Positions 54,684 to 63,386 of a DNA stretch of 64,000 bases are shown piece after piece. The translations under genes and the position numbers were made by a program. The stretch spans positions 1,046,114 to 1,110,113 of the forward strand of contig NZ_DS999213.1 in assembly GCF_000156335.1 (NCBI RefSeq). Direction: 5' to 3'. Position 1 is the first letter of the stretch, and every line of letters begins with the position of its first letter. The stretch comes from Roseobacter sp. GAI101. GTDB lineage: Bacteria; Pseudomonadota; Alphaproteobacteria; Rhodobacterales; Rhodobacteraceae. The notes beneath the pieces are model-generated. The model was not told the DNA's origin and made no database searches. It saw only the letters and a program-made list of their open reading frames with translations.

Positions 54684-56936
54684 TCACGCCCCCTTCCACG
54701 GTCTCAGGTTGTTTGCGTCCACGATCAGCTTGGTCTGTTCCAGCGCCGTTTTCTTCAGCCCCTCCAGCACGATCGGCAACCAGTTGCCCTTGTCGGTCGC
54801 CGTGACCCATGGATCCTGCGTGGTGGAGACAAGAAAGTTGATCCCTGCCCCGTTTGTCGGAGCCAGAGACAGCCGCGCACCGAAGGCATCAACGAAGCAC
54901 TGGCCGTAATCGCCGACTTCGAAAGACGAAGAGGTCACGAACATCGGATTCGTCGGCACGGTACCGGATGAAAACGTGCCGATGCTCAGCGCGCGGAAGA
55001 TGGCGGTGTTGAAGTCGTTGGCCAGCTTCACATCGGTGTTCCATCCGTCAGCGCTGCGGAAGTTCAGCGCATAGGTCACGATGTTCTGGTCCGACCCCAT
55101 CTCGCGAAAAACTTCTTGGGCTTCGGGGTTCGACATGAAGTATTCCAGCAGATCATCGTTTTCACGCGGCACGATCTCGTTGCGGATCAGCGCCAGCTGG
55201 GCGGCAACTTCAGCGTCGGATTTGCCCTGCTTCTGCGCGGGAAGGCGCTGGAACGGCACCACCTTGAAGCATTCGTTTTCGCCGGCCAGATCCAGAAGCT
55301 GGCCGTAAAACCGTTTGGAGTTGAAGATACACTTGCCTAGCAGCTTGCCGTACCCGGACTTGTCTGGCCGGATCAATGCATGTGACAGGTATACGCCCGC
55401 CGCCGCCGCACCGGGTTTGGAGCCTTCGATACCGTAGACGCCCACGTTGGGATCGACACCCCCGTGATACACAACAGGAGCCGTAAAGGCGATCAGCTCG
55501 CGCATCGCCCCGTTTCGGTAGCACAGCGCCCCGGCGGGATACGGGATAAAGCCCGCCTTGTGCGGATCGACGGTTTGCGTGTCGGCATGGCGCAGCGCCT
55601 GATATTGCCGCGTGACGTAATCGCTCATCACCATGGCGGGCGTATGTTCGACGGCACCGTCTTCGATTTCCGGTTCGGGAAAGCGCGGTTCGCGCAGGAT
55701 TGAGGCAAAGTAACCGCCCCACGCGCCATCCACATGCACGGAAAACTCCATCCCCTTGGCGCGGTATTCTTCGCGCAAGGCAATGATATCGGCCAACGGG
55801 TCAACCGAACTTTCCTCGGTCGTGCCCATGACGGCCACGACTTCCAGGACCGGGCGGCGGTCCTGATAGCATCTTTCGATATTCTCGCGCAGATGGTCGA
55901 TCTTCATGCGGCCATCCAGATCGACATGGGTGCTGATGACGTGGTTCGCGCCCAGTCCCAGCAGGGCAGCGCCCTTGGGCCATGAATAGTGGCGCGTGCT
56001 GGGGGCCATCAAGACAGGAAGTTGCGACAGATCCTGCAAATAGGTGCGGTGCATTTCAGCCAGCCCGATGTTTTGCACGGAATACTTGTCCAACATCGCC
56101 TTGATCGTATCGGCCGAGATACCGCATTTCTTTTCGATATTGGGCGTCAGGTTGATCACCTCGTCGATGCCAAGGTTCATCAGCCCCCAATTGTCCAGCT
56201 CGACCAGCTTGGCGCTGCCGCCCTGCACCAGATTGACGACGAAATCCTTGGCTGCCGCCATCTCGGGCTCAAGCCGGATCGCATTTGCCAGCGACACGGG
56301 AAGATAGCTGAGGTTGCGCGCGGCCCACATGCTTTCGGCGTTGGCGATCGACCCGTCACAGGTGATATGCCCCCACGGTACAATCGTATCGGTACCGGAG
56401 GTTTCCGTTTCGGGCACGGTGTAACCCAGCATCCGGCACAGATCCTTGCCGACTTCGATCTCGAGCATTGTCGTGACGGGGGATGCTTCGGCGGCGACGT
56501 TGTTCTGGTTGTACAGCATCGCGGCGAAATAGCCGACGAACCCCGGCATCGTGCAGTCCCAATACATGTGGGATTGGTTGCGATAGCTCGACAGCGGGAT
56601 CGACCCGTGCAGCGCGTCCAGCATCTGGTCCAGATTGGCCTCAAGACTGTTGATGGTGGATTTATAGTCTTGCGTGGCCTTGATCGCATCCGTCACATAG
56701 ACCGGATCATGAAATTGCGTGCCATATTCGTGGCGCGCACTTGCATTGGCGGCGACGGCCTTGGCGACCAACCGCTGCATGACGGATGCGTTTTCCCCCA
56801 TCGGTCCGATGAACCATCCCGCCAAAGACGGCGACCCTTCGGCGTTGAGCAGGTCAAACCGGTCGTTTTTCTGTTCAGTCTGATGGAACGCGCTTAAAAC
56901 TTTTGCGAAATGTTCTTTGCTCTCATGAGTGGTCAT
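54684..56936 (-). CDS. Group II pyridoxal-phosphate-dependent decarboxylase, large form
   Basis: 750 residues. The glutamate/aromatic amino-acid decarboxylase fold is seen in HMYWDCTMPGFVGYFAAMLY (about 138-157), VWGHITCDGS-like PWGHITCDGSIANAES (about 203-218), VHVDGAWGGYFAS (about 416-428) and the PLP Lys in TVDPHKAGFIPYPAG (about 470-484). It is clearly longer than typical bacterial glutamate decarboxylases (about 460-500 residues), with extra sequence before the first conserved block and a C-terminal domain of 200 residues or more. The start at 56936 (MTTHESKEHF) avoids an unrelated 15-residue extension. The substrate (glutamate, aspartate or an aromatic amino acid) cannot be decided here. 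The S9 peptidase gene follows at 5 nt. Confidence 0.88.
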   Translation of the reverse strand: MTTHESKEHFAKVLSAFHQTEQKNDRFDLLNAEGSPSLAGWFIGPMGENASVMQRLVAKAVAANASARHEYGTQFHDPVYVTDAIKATQDYKSTINSLEANLDQMLDALHGSIPLSSYRNQSHMYWDCTMPGFVGYFAAMLYNQNNVAAEASPVTTMLEIEVGKDLCRMLGYTVPETETSGTDTIVPWGHITCDGSIANAESMWAARNLSYLPVSLANAIRLEPEMAAAKDFVVNLVQGGSAKLVELDNWGLMNLGIDEVINLTPNIEKKCGISADTIKAMLDKYSVQNIGLAEMHRTYLQDLSQLPVLMAPSTRHYSWPKGAALLGLGANHVISTHVDLDGRMKIDHLRENIERCYQDRRPVLEVVAVMGTTEESSVDPLADIIALREEYRAKGMEFSVHVDGAWGGYFASILREPRFPEPEIEDGAVEHTPAMVMSDYVTRQYQALRHADTQTVDPHKAGFIPYPAGALCYRNGAMRELIAFTAPVVYHGGVDPNVGVYGIEGSKPGAAAAGVYLSHALIRPDKSGYGKLLGKCIFNSKRFYGQLLDLAGENECFKVVPFQRLPAQKQGKSDAEVAAQLALIRNEIVPRENDDLLEYFMSNPEAQEVFREMGSDQNIVTYALNFRSADGWNTDVKLANDFNTAIFRALSIGTFSSGTVPTNPMFVTSSSFEVGDYGQCFVDAFGARLSLAPTNGAGINFLVSTTQDPWVTATDKGNWLPIVLEGLKKTALEQTKLIVDANNLRPWKGA

Positions 56937-57008
56937 AAAATCCGGCCTTATGCATAAATCGATGGGGATAAATCGCGCCAATTGCGCGAGACAAACGACT
57001 GGTACTCA

Positions 57009-57050
57009 AAAAAATCGTTAACGTCTTCACGGACATGTTAACGGTTTTTT
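57009..57050 (-). terminator. Terminator of the choXWV-like operon (distal)
   Basis: A 14-bp A/T-plus-GTTAAC stem (57009-57022 with 57037-57050, one G-U pair) and a 14-nt loop. On the minus strand it reads A-rich, stem, then a T7 tract, as expected for a Rho-independent terminator. It lies between the transporter operon and the decarboxylase gene. Confidence 0.7.
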
Positions 57051-57099
57051 GCCCTCGCGGTCAAAAATTACATGCATTTGGGAATAAAATTCCTGAGAC

Positions 57100-57117
57100 A
57101 CCCGCACGACTGCGGGT
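57100..57117 (-). terminator. Hairpin just after choV
   Basis: ACCCGCA (57100-57106) and TGCGGGT (57111-57117) form a 7-bp stem with a 4-nt loop, 21 nt past the choV stop. With the 57009-57050 structure it makes a tandem termination region. Confidence 0.5.
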
Positions 57118-57137
57118 ATTTCACAGGCCGGGGTGGC

Positions 57138-58181
57138 TTAGTCAGCCTTCAGGCGCGCGACAATGCTCTTTGCGGTTACGGTGCCGATGTTCTTCCCGTC
57201 CTCGATCACAGGGATCGCGACATCTGCACCGCCCATCTGTTCAATCAGATCGGCGACGGGGGTCTCTGCCGCGACTGCCCCTGCGTCCGCCTGGGCCACG
57301 GGCCCCATCACATCGCGGGCAGTCAACACGCCAAGCGGGTTCATGTTGGCTACGAATTCAGCCACATAGTCCGACGCAGGGTTCGAGAAAATCTCGCGCG
57401 GGGTGCCGCATTGCACGATGCGCCCGCCCTCCATGATCGCGATCCGACCGCCAAGCTTGAAGGCCTCGTCCAGGTCGTGACTGACGAAGATGATCGTGCG
57501 TTTCAACTCGCGTTGCAGGTCAAGCAATTCGTCCTGCAAACGGGTGCGGATCAACGGGTCAAGCGCTGAAAACGGCTCGTCCATCAGCAGGATCGGAGCC
57601 TCGGTTGCAAAGGCGCGGGCAAGACCGACGCGCTGCTGCATGCCGCCCGACAGATCACCCACCTTGCGGTCGGCCCAATCGGACAGGCCCACAAGGGCAA
57701 GCTGCTTGTCGGCCCGTTCCAGCCGTTCCGCCTTGGGGACATCCGCCAGTTCCAACCCAAGGGCCACGTTGTCGCGCACGGTCCGCCACGGCAGCAGGCC
57801 GAATTGCTGAAACACCATCGACACGCAGCTGCGGCGCACGCGGCGCAGATCGGCGGCAGAACTGGCGGCGATGTCGCAGGTCCACGTCCCGTCATTGACG
57901 CGCACGGTGCCCCGCGCCATCGGGTTCAACCCGTTGACCGCGCGCAGCAGCGTGGACTTGCCAGAGCCTGACAGCCCCATCAGCACCAGAATTTCGCCTG
58001 ATCTTACATTCAGCGAACAATTGTGCACGCCTAGGACCTGCCCTGTCGCGACTTCGATCTCGGCACGATCCTTCCCCTGATCCATCAAGGGCAGCGCCTT
58101 TTCCGGAGCGTCGCCGAAAACGATGGAGACATTGTCGAATTCGACAGCATTACGGGGCATGTTTGTCATGTCATCGCTCAT
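57138..58181 (-). CDS. choV: Choline/glycine-betaine ABC transporter ATPase
   Basis: 347 residues. Walker A is GLSGSGKST (about 69-77), the signature LSGGMQQRVGLARAF, Walker B ILLMDEPFSALDP, and the H-loop FVSHDLDEAFKLG. A C-terminal CBS-like regulatory part (MGPVAQADAGAVAAETPVAD to the end) is typical of ProV/OpuAA/ChoV ATPases that respond to ionic strength. It overlaps choW by 4 nt (ATGA). ChoV is suggested over ProV by the ChoX-like binding protein. Confidence 0.9.
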   Translation of the reverse strand: MSDDMTNMPRNAVEFDNVSIVFGDAPEKALPLMDQGKDRAEIEVATGQVLGVHNCSLNVRSGEILVLMGLSGSGKSTLLRAVNGLNPMARGTVRVNDGTWTCDIAASSAADLRRVRRSCVSMVFQQFGLLPWRTVRDNVALGLELADVPKAERLERADKQLALVGLSDWADRKVGDLSGGMQQRVGLARAFATEAPILLMDEPFSALDPLIRTRLQDELLDLQRELKRTIIFVSHDLDEAFKLGGRIAIMEGGRIVQCGTPREIFSNPASDYVAEFVANMNPLGVLTARDVMGPVAQADAGAVAAETPVADLIEQMGGADVAIPVIEDGKNIGTVTAKSIVARLKAD

Positions 58182-59011
58182 TTTCGGGTCACCCGCAGCA
58201 TACGGTCCAGCATGATTGCCACGACCACGATGATCAGACCCGATTCAAAACCCAAACCGGTGTTGACCTGATTAAGCGCGCGCACCACAGGGACCCCGAG
58301 CCCGTCCGCGCCCACAAGTGCGGCGATCACCACCATCGACAGCGACAGCATGATCGTCTGGTTCAACCCTGCCATGATCTGCGGCAGCGCATAGGGCAAT
58401 TCGATTTTCCACAAGGTCTGGCTGGGCTTCGCACCAAAGGCCTGCGCGGCCTCAAGCAGGGATTTCGGGGTAGACGCGATGCCAAGCTGCGTCAGCCGGA
58501 TCGGCGCGGGCAGCACGAAGATCACCGTCGCAATCAGCCCCGGCACCATGCCGATGCCGAAAAAGACAATCGCCGGAATAAGATAGACGAAAGTGGGCAA
58601 GGTCTGCATCAGGTCAAGTACAGGGGCCATATAGCGGTAAAGCCTGGGGCGATGGGCCGCTGCGATGCCGATCGGCACGCCGACGCCCATGCATACGACG
58701 CAAGCCGACAGCACAAGCGTCAGGCTTTCGGTGGTTTCTTCCCAATAGTCCTGATTGAGAATGAACAGAAAGCCCAGCACGACAAATACCGGCGTTTTCC
58801 AATTGCGTTGCAGTGCCCAGGTAAAGGCGGCAAAAACGGCGATGATGTAGAAAGGATGCGGGGTTTGCAGGACCCACAGGATTGCGTCGATCAACGCCTC
58901 CATCGCGACAGAAAGCCCGTCGAACATCCAGCCCGCATTGATCAGCAGCCAGTCGAACACCGCCTCGGCTGCGTCATCTATGGGGATTTTATTGTCGGTG
59001 AGCCAGTCCAT
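58178..59011 (-). CDS. choW: Choline/glycine-betaine ABC transporter permease
   Basis: 277 residues, about six membrane helices. VCMGVGVPIGIAAAHRPRLY (about 106-125), LDLMQTLPTFVYLIPAIVFF (about 132-151), GMVPGLIATVIFVLPAPIRLTQLGI (in part) and the end MVVIAALVGADGLGVPVVRAL identify the ProW/OpuAB/ChoW family. GGAGG lies 5 nt upstream of the ATG. It follows choX after 82 nt containing a hairpin and overlaps choV by 4 nt. Confidence 0.92.
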   Translation of the reverse strand: MDWLTDNKIPIDDAAEAVFDWLLINAGWMFDGLSVAMEALIDAILWVLQTPHPFYIIAVFAAFTWALQRNWKTPVFVVLGFLFILNQDYWEETTESLTLVLSACVVCMGVGVPIGIAAAHRPRLYRYMAPVLDLMQTLPTFVYLIPAIVFFGIGMVPGLIATVIFVLPAPIRLTQLGIASTPKSLLEAAQAFGAKPSQTLWKIELPYALPQIMAGLNQTIMLSLSMVVIAALVGADGLGVPVVRALNQVNTGLGFESGLIIVVVAIMLDRMLRVTRK

Positions 59012-59047
59012 GCGAACCTCCGGGATGTTTCGGGCCAGTCATAGCAT

Positions 59048-59077
59048 AAAAGGGCCCACTCTGCGGCAGGCCCTTTT
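59048..59077 (-). terminator. Hairpin between choX and choW
   Basis: AAAAGGGCC (59048-59056) and GGCCCTTTT (59069-59077) form a 9-bp stem with a 12-nt loop, 16 nt past the choX stop; a TTTT follows on the minus strand. Partial termination here would give more binding protein than permease. Confidence 0.6.
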
Positions 59078-59093
59078 GATCGCAAAGCTTACA

Positions 59094-60017
59094 TTATTCG
59101 ACGATCGACTTTGCAGCCGCCATCGCATCGCCACCATCCACGGTCGTCACGCCCGCAAGCCAGGTTTCAAGCACGGCTGGATTTGCCTTGATCCAGGCGG
59201 TTGCGGCCTCGTCGGGGTCTTGACCGTCGTCAAGGATGGCCCCCATGATCTCGTTCTCCATGGCCAGCGTGAATTCAAGATTGTTCAGCAGTTTCCCGAC
59301 ATTGGGGCATTCCGCGACATAGCCCGCGCGGGTGTTGGTATAGACCGACGCACCGCCCAGATCGGGGCCAAAGTAATCATCGCCGCCCTCAAGATAGGTC
59401 AGTTCGAAATTGGCGTTCATCGGGTGTGGCTCCCAGCCCAGGAACACAACCGGCTCACCCTTGGCGGTGGCGCGCTTGACCTGTGCCAGCATGCCCTGTT
59501 CGGAGGATTCCTTGACCTCGAAATCCTTGAGGTCAAAGGCGTTGGCGTCGATCATCGACTGGATCAGTCGGTTGCCGTCATTGCCTGGCTCGATGCCATA
59601 GATCGTGCCGTCCAGCGCATCGGCATTGGCCGCGATGGCACCAAAGGTGGTGATGCCCATGTCAGCGGCGGCCTTGTTCACGGCCAGCGTATATTTCGCA
59701 CCGTTCAGGTTGGCACGCACGGTGTCGACCGTACCCGCATCGCGGTATGGCGCAATGTCGGCCTCCATCGTGGGCATCCAGTTGCCCAGAAACACGTCGA
59801 CATCGCCCGCCGCCATGGCGGTATAGGTGACCGGGACGGACAGGATCTTGATGTCGGTTTCATAGCCAAGCGTCTGCAGCACGACGGTCGTCGCGGCGGT
59901 TGTGGCAGTGATGTCCGTCCAGCCTACGTCGGAAAAGGTGATTTCGTCACAGCCCGCAGCCGACAGGCTGGAGGCAAGGCTTAGGGAAAGAGCGGTGGTC
60001 GCTGCGAGAATTTTCAT
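59094..60017 (-). CDS. choX: Choline/betaine ABC transporter binding protein
   Basis: 307 residues. The signal peptide (MKILAATTALSLSLASSLSA) is followed by the OpuAC/ChoX fold: CDEITFSDVGWTDITATTAA (about 22-41), DVDVFLGNWMPTMEADIAPY (about 68-87), and WEPHPMNANFELTYLEGGDD (in part). The aromatic residues expected to box a quaternary amine (Trp in SDVGWTD, LGNWMP and LGWEPHPM) are present. The start at 60017 is at the signal peptide; a longer in-frame ORF from 60131 is rejected. First gene of the choXWV-like operon. Confidence 0.92.
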   Translation of the reverse strand: MKILAATTALSLSLASSLSAAGCDEITFSDVGWTDITATTAATTVVLQTLGYETDIKILSVPVTYTAMAAGDVDVFLGNWMPTMEADIAPYRDAGTVDTVRANLNGAKYTLAVNKAAADMGITTFGAIAANADALDGTIYGIEPGNDGNRLIQSMIDANAFDLKDFEVKESSEQGMLAQVKRATAKGEPVVFLGWEPHPMNANFELTYLEGGDDYFGPDLGGASVYTNTRAGYVAECPNVGKLLNNLEFTLAMENEIMGAILDDGQDPDEAATAWIKANPAVLETWLAGVTTVDGGDAMAAAKSIVE

Positions 60018-60208
60018 GGTGGTATGGCTCCCGGTGTTGTAATATTTGATGGCGCAATAGACCGCCAATGCCCCGCATGATGCAACCCGTTTTCTGGGCC
60101 TTGCATGACGGACAGGGCCGTTGGGCGGCAATCACGGCGCAGGAAACCAGCGTTGGCGTGATGCTTAACGCGGCCCCATGCGGCAGAGATAAAGGAAAAG
60201 ACACCAAG

Positions 60209-61081
60209 ATGACACTGGATTCACCCAGCTGGATCGGCATGGACTGGGGCGCGGCAGGCGTTCGGGTCTGGGTCCATGACGCGACCGATCAGATCATCGC
60301 AGAAACCCGGATACCGTCCGTCGGCGTGCATCAGATCGCCGATCAGATGGCTGTCTATCTGCCGGAAAACCAGACGACGCCAGTGATCTGTTCAGGGTTG
60401 CCGTTTATCCCCGCCTCTGCCTACCCCGCCGTGCCTGCGGCCGCCGTCGCTGGCCTGTTGCAGGTCCAAAGTGACGATCCACGCCTTCAGCTACTTGCCG
60501 TACCGGGGCTGTCCCAGAAAAAACCTGTGGATCTGATGTGCGGATGCGAAACGGCCATCTCCGGTGTCCTTGCGGCCGATCCCGAATTCGACGGTGTCAT
60601 CTGTTGTATCGACAGCAAATCCACCTGGGCTCAGATCAGTGCGGGCGAAGTCGTCAGCTTTCAAAGCTTTCTGACTCCTGAAATTACGGCCAGCTTGATA
60701 CACGCGCCCGTGCTGGCCCAAGCCGTGACGCAAGGCGGATTGGTTCAGGATGATTTTGCCGAAGCGCTGGAAACCATCATGGCACGACCCCAAAGTTTTG
60801 GGGCCGAACTGGCGCGCATTCCCGCCGTTGCCGCGCTGACGGACAACGACGCCGCCACCGGCTGGTCACGGCTGATGGGGGCCGTGATCGGGCTGGAGCT
60901 GAGTGGCGCGCGGCCTTACTGGTTGGGACAGAGGGTCATGATTTTGGGTGATGATGTGATGGCCCCGCTTTACGCAGCGGCCCTTGCCCATGCCGGATTG
61001 CAGGCGGAAACGCAGGGGCGGGACGACGCGGTGCTGGCTGGACTTCGCCATATTCATAAGACATATGTTGCAGCGAAATAG
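60209..61081 (+). CDS. DgoK-like (2-dehydro-3-deoxygalactonokinase family) protein with altered active site
   Basis: 290 residues. The overall pattern follows DgoK: WIGMDWGAAGVRVWVHDATD at the start, a VPGLSQKKPVDLMCGCETAISG block (in part, about 137-158), STWAQISAGEVVSFQSFLTP and ALAHAGL near the end. Key family residues differ, however. The expected DWG(S/T)TNLRA loop is DWGAAGVRV, MRGEET is MCGCET, the PGTHCKW-type loop is IDSKSTW, and FMTGE is FLTPE. ATP and sugar binding may therefore be lost or changed. No KDPGal aldolase or galactonate gene is nearby. It is divergent from choX. Start at 60209, with AAGGA upstream. Confidence 0.75.
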   Translation: MTLDSPSWIGMDWGAAGVRVWVHDATDQIIAETRIPSVGVHQIADQMAVYLPENQTTPVICSGLPFIPASAYPAVPAAAVAGLLQVQSDDPRLQLLAVPGLSQKKPVDLMCGCETAISGVLAADPEFDGVICCIDSKSTWAQISAGEVVSFQSFLTPEITASLIHAPVLAQAVTQGGLVQDDFAEALETIMARPQSFGAELARIPAVAALTDNDAATGWSRLMGAVIGLELSGARPYWLGQRVMILGDDVMAPLYAAALAHAGLQAETQGRDDAVLAGLRHIHKTYVAAK

Positions 61082-61206
61082 GCATTTGGCCGGTCATGTT
61101 CAGGGTCGCATAGACTTGGGGGTCAGACCTTGGAAGGTACCCCTTGTACCGTCCGGGCATCCCAAGTCCGATCCACGCTTTTGCCGCAACACAGGAATTC
61201 CCACTG

Positions 61207-61818
61207 GTGTCCCAAGATTATTCCGCAAAAGTCGATGTATCCGCCAACCGCAACGCATCAAAATGGACCGTCAGAGAAAAGCTGGGACGCGTCTTGTGGG
61301 GGGGCGCGTCCTTGGTCTTTCGTCTGGTTCCCCGGCCACTTTGGGGCATACGGCGCGCAATCCTTCGGGCTTTCGGTGCGAAAATCGGATCGAACGTCCA
61401 TATTCACCCCACGGTGCGGATATTCATCCCCTGGAACGTGACGATAAACGACCAAGCGGCCGTCGGCGACCGCGCAATACTCTACGCCCTTGGGCCGATT
61501 ACCATCGGCGCGCGCAGCACCGTGTCCCAAGGCGCGCACCTGTGTGCCGGCAGCCATGACTGGCGCGACCCGCGGATGCCGTTGCTGAAACTGCCGATCG
61601 AGATCGGCGAAGACGCATGGGTGGCCGCAGACGCCTTTGTGGGTCCAAACGTTGTCATAGGCCCCCGCGCAATTGTCGGCGCAAGATCGGTGGTGATGAA
61701 AGCCGTCGAAGCCGACCAGATCGTCGCCGGTAATCCGGCCCGTCCGATCGGACACAGACCGCCCCACGGTTTCGACCAGCCAGCGGACAGCCTCACGCCG
61801 GATCGGCCATCGACTTGA
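61207..61818 (+). CDS. Left-handed beta-helix acetyltransferase (WcaF-like)
   Basis: 203 residues. The hexapeptide-repeat region (IGSNVHIHPTVRIFIPWNVT, ALGPITIGARSTVSQGAHLC, IGEDAWVAADAFVGPNVVIG, PRAIVGARSVVMKAVEADQI) is typical of colanic-acid-type O-acetyltransferases, with His in HICAGSHDW-like CAGSHDWRDP as the catalytic site. It would acetylate a sugar precursor for exopolysaccharide. GTG at 61207 with AGGA upstream is preferred; a TTG at 61144 in frame adds 21 residues. It opens the polysaccharide cluster at the right end. Confidence 0.8.
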   Translation: MSQDYSAKVDVSANRNASKWTVREKLGRVLWGGASLVFRLVPRPLWGIRRAILRAFGAKIGSNVHIHPTVRIFIPWNVTINDQAAVGDRAILYALGPITIGARSTVSQGAHLCAGSHDWRDPRMPLLKLPIEIGEDAWVAADAFVGPNVVIGPRAIVGARSVVMKAVEADQIVAGNPARPIGHRPPHGFDQPADSLTPDRPST

Positions 61819-62075
61819 ACGAACCCACCTTTGCTTGATAGGGGGCATAAAGATGCCGATGATTAAAAAATGGTCGACAATCGCCTCGCCCCGGCCCAGA
61901 TAGGCCGCTTATCAGAATTCCCAACCAATGGGTGGTCGCCATCAACCGCAGCACCGATACGCAGGCAACCAGATACGCGCAGTCGGCACGCACGATCTGC
62001 GCCTTGCAGCCGCAGATCCTTGTAACTGCACCTCGGTCTGCCGACTACGCCCCCTTATCGATTGAATACACCTGA

Positions 62076-63377
62076 ATGCGCCTGCCCCGTCTTCCCACGT
62101 CAGCTTATCTATTCGGCTTGAACGGATCCGTTGCCGCGGTCCAGATGGTTTCAAGCATTCTGCTTGCCCGCGTTCTGGGCGTCGAAGGACGGGGTATTTT
62201 CGCAAGCTGGGTCATCCTGGGAAGCGCCGCCAGTGGCGCTGCTCTTTTCGGATTGCACCTGTATGCCGGTCGCGCCGCCGCGCAGGAACCGAATGCAGTA
62301 AAGGATATCTACAAGCGCGTCTTTACGTCTGCGCTTTATCCGATTTCAATCGCCTGGCTTCTGCTTTTGATCCTGTTCCTGTTCAAGGATCTGGACGGTG
62401 GCATGACAAGTTTTGCGCTGGCGTGCGCATTCGTTGCATTCAGTGTTTTCAACGCCATACAGGTTCAAGTCGAAATTTCGCGGAACTCGCTCAAGACCTA
62501 TGCCCTTGCGCGTGGGTCCTTTGCAATCTTCAACCTGATCGGGATTGCCTCCGTTTACCTTCTCTTCGCAAATACGCCGCTCAACTACTTCTGGGCTCTT
62601 GTGCTGACCGCCGCATCGGGCGCTGGCATCACCTATTGGGCTATCGGTCGAACGGTACCGGGTGCCGCAACGCCCTGGAGCGTGAAACAAAGCCCGTTCT
62701 CAATATTGCTCGATGCCAAGAAAGACGGAATGGCGACCTTGATGGTGGCATTGGCAACCATTGCGGACCGCTTGTTCGTCACCCTGCTGTTCAGCGCTGT
62801 CAATCTGGGCAACTACGTAGTCGCGATGTCCATTGCGCAACTGCAATCCCTCTTCAGCGAAGCGATGGCACCATTGTTTTTTGCACGCATGTCGGCGTTG
62901 GGACAAAATGACAAGCTGGATAAAGACTGGCTTTCCATGCGCATCCGTCAATCCACGATCGTGAATGTTCTGTCCGCCATACTTACATTCTGCGCTTCGT
63001 TCTTCGCTATTCCGATCCTGTTTGGCCCCGAATTCAGCGGCGCGATCGGCTTGGCGTGTTTCCTCATTCCGGCCTTCGCGCTCAAGGCGATCATGCGCCC
63101 CTTTGAAGAGGCTCTTAAGGGGCTGAACAAATCATTGCAGCAATCTTTCGGTCTGATCATCTGGTTCAGTGCATTCGTGATCCTTTGCATCCCGGCCGTC
63201 ATCTTTGACAATGTCTATTATATCGCCGCTGCCATGGTCGGTGCAGGACTGATTGGTGTCTTTACAATGGCCAGCCTCTTGAAGAAGTTAACCCAGATCC
63301 ACCTGACCGATATGCTGGTTCCCCGAAAGTCCGATTTCAACGGTTTGATACGCGAAATTACCCGCAAAGGGGCATAG
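62076..63377 (+). CDS. Polysaccharide flippase (Wzx/MATE-like)
   Basis: 433 residues, about 12-14 membrane helices, no signal peptide. The start LFGLNGSVAAVQMVSSILLA and RVLGVEGRGIFASWVILGSA (about 32-51) match the first helices and the GxxGRG-like loop of oligosaccharide flippases. RPFEEALKGLNKSLQQS (about 342-358) resembles the later loop. It should move undecaprenyl-linked sugar units across the inner membrane. It is preceded by 257 nt of sequence without a recognised gene and followed 9 nt later by the polymerase-like gene. Confidence 0.85.
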   Translation: MRLPRLPTSAYLFGLNGSVAAVQMVSSILLARVLGVEGRGIFASWVILGSAASGAALFGLHLYAGRAAAQEPNAVKDIYKRVFTSALYPISIAWLLLLILFLFKDLDGGMTSFALACAFVAFSVFNAIQVQVEISRNSLKTYALARGSFAIFNLIGIASVYLLFANTPLNYFWALVLTAASGAGITYWAIGRTVPGAATPWSVKQSPFSILLDAKKDGMATLMVALATIADRLFVTLLFSAVNLGNYVVAMSIAQLQSLFSEAMAPLFFARMSALGQNDKLDKDWLSMRIRQSTIVNVLSAILTFCASFFAIPILFGPEFSGAIGLACFLIPAFALKAIMRPFEEALKGLNKSLQQSFGLIIWFSAFVILCIPAVIFDNVYYIAAAMVGAGLIGVFTMASLLKKLTQIHLTDMLVPRKSDFNGLIREITRKGA

Positions 63378-63386
63378 GAGTTTCTG

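Noticed and set aside
61819-62075. Possible short gene or promoter element between acetyltransferase and flippase
   Set aside because: No frame has a plausible start with a ribosome site and no motif was recognised; treated as plain intergenic sequence.
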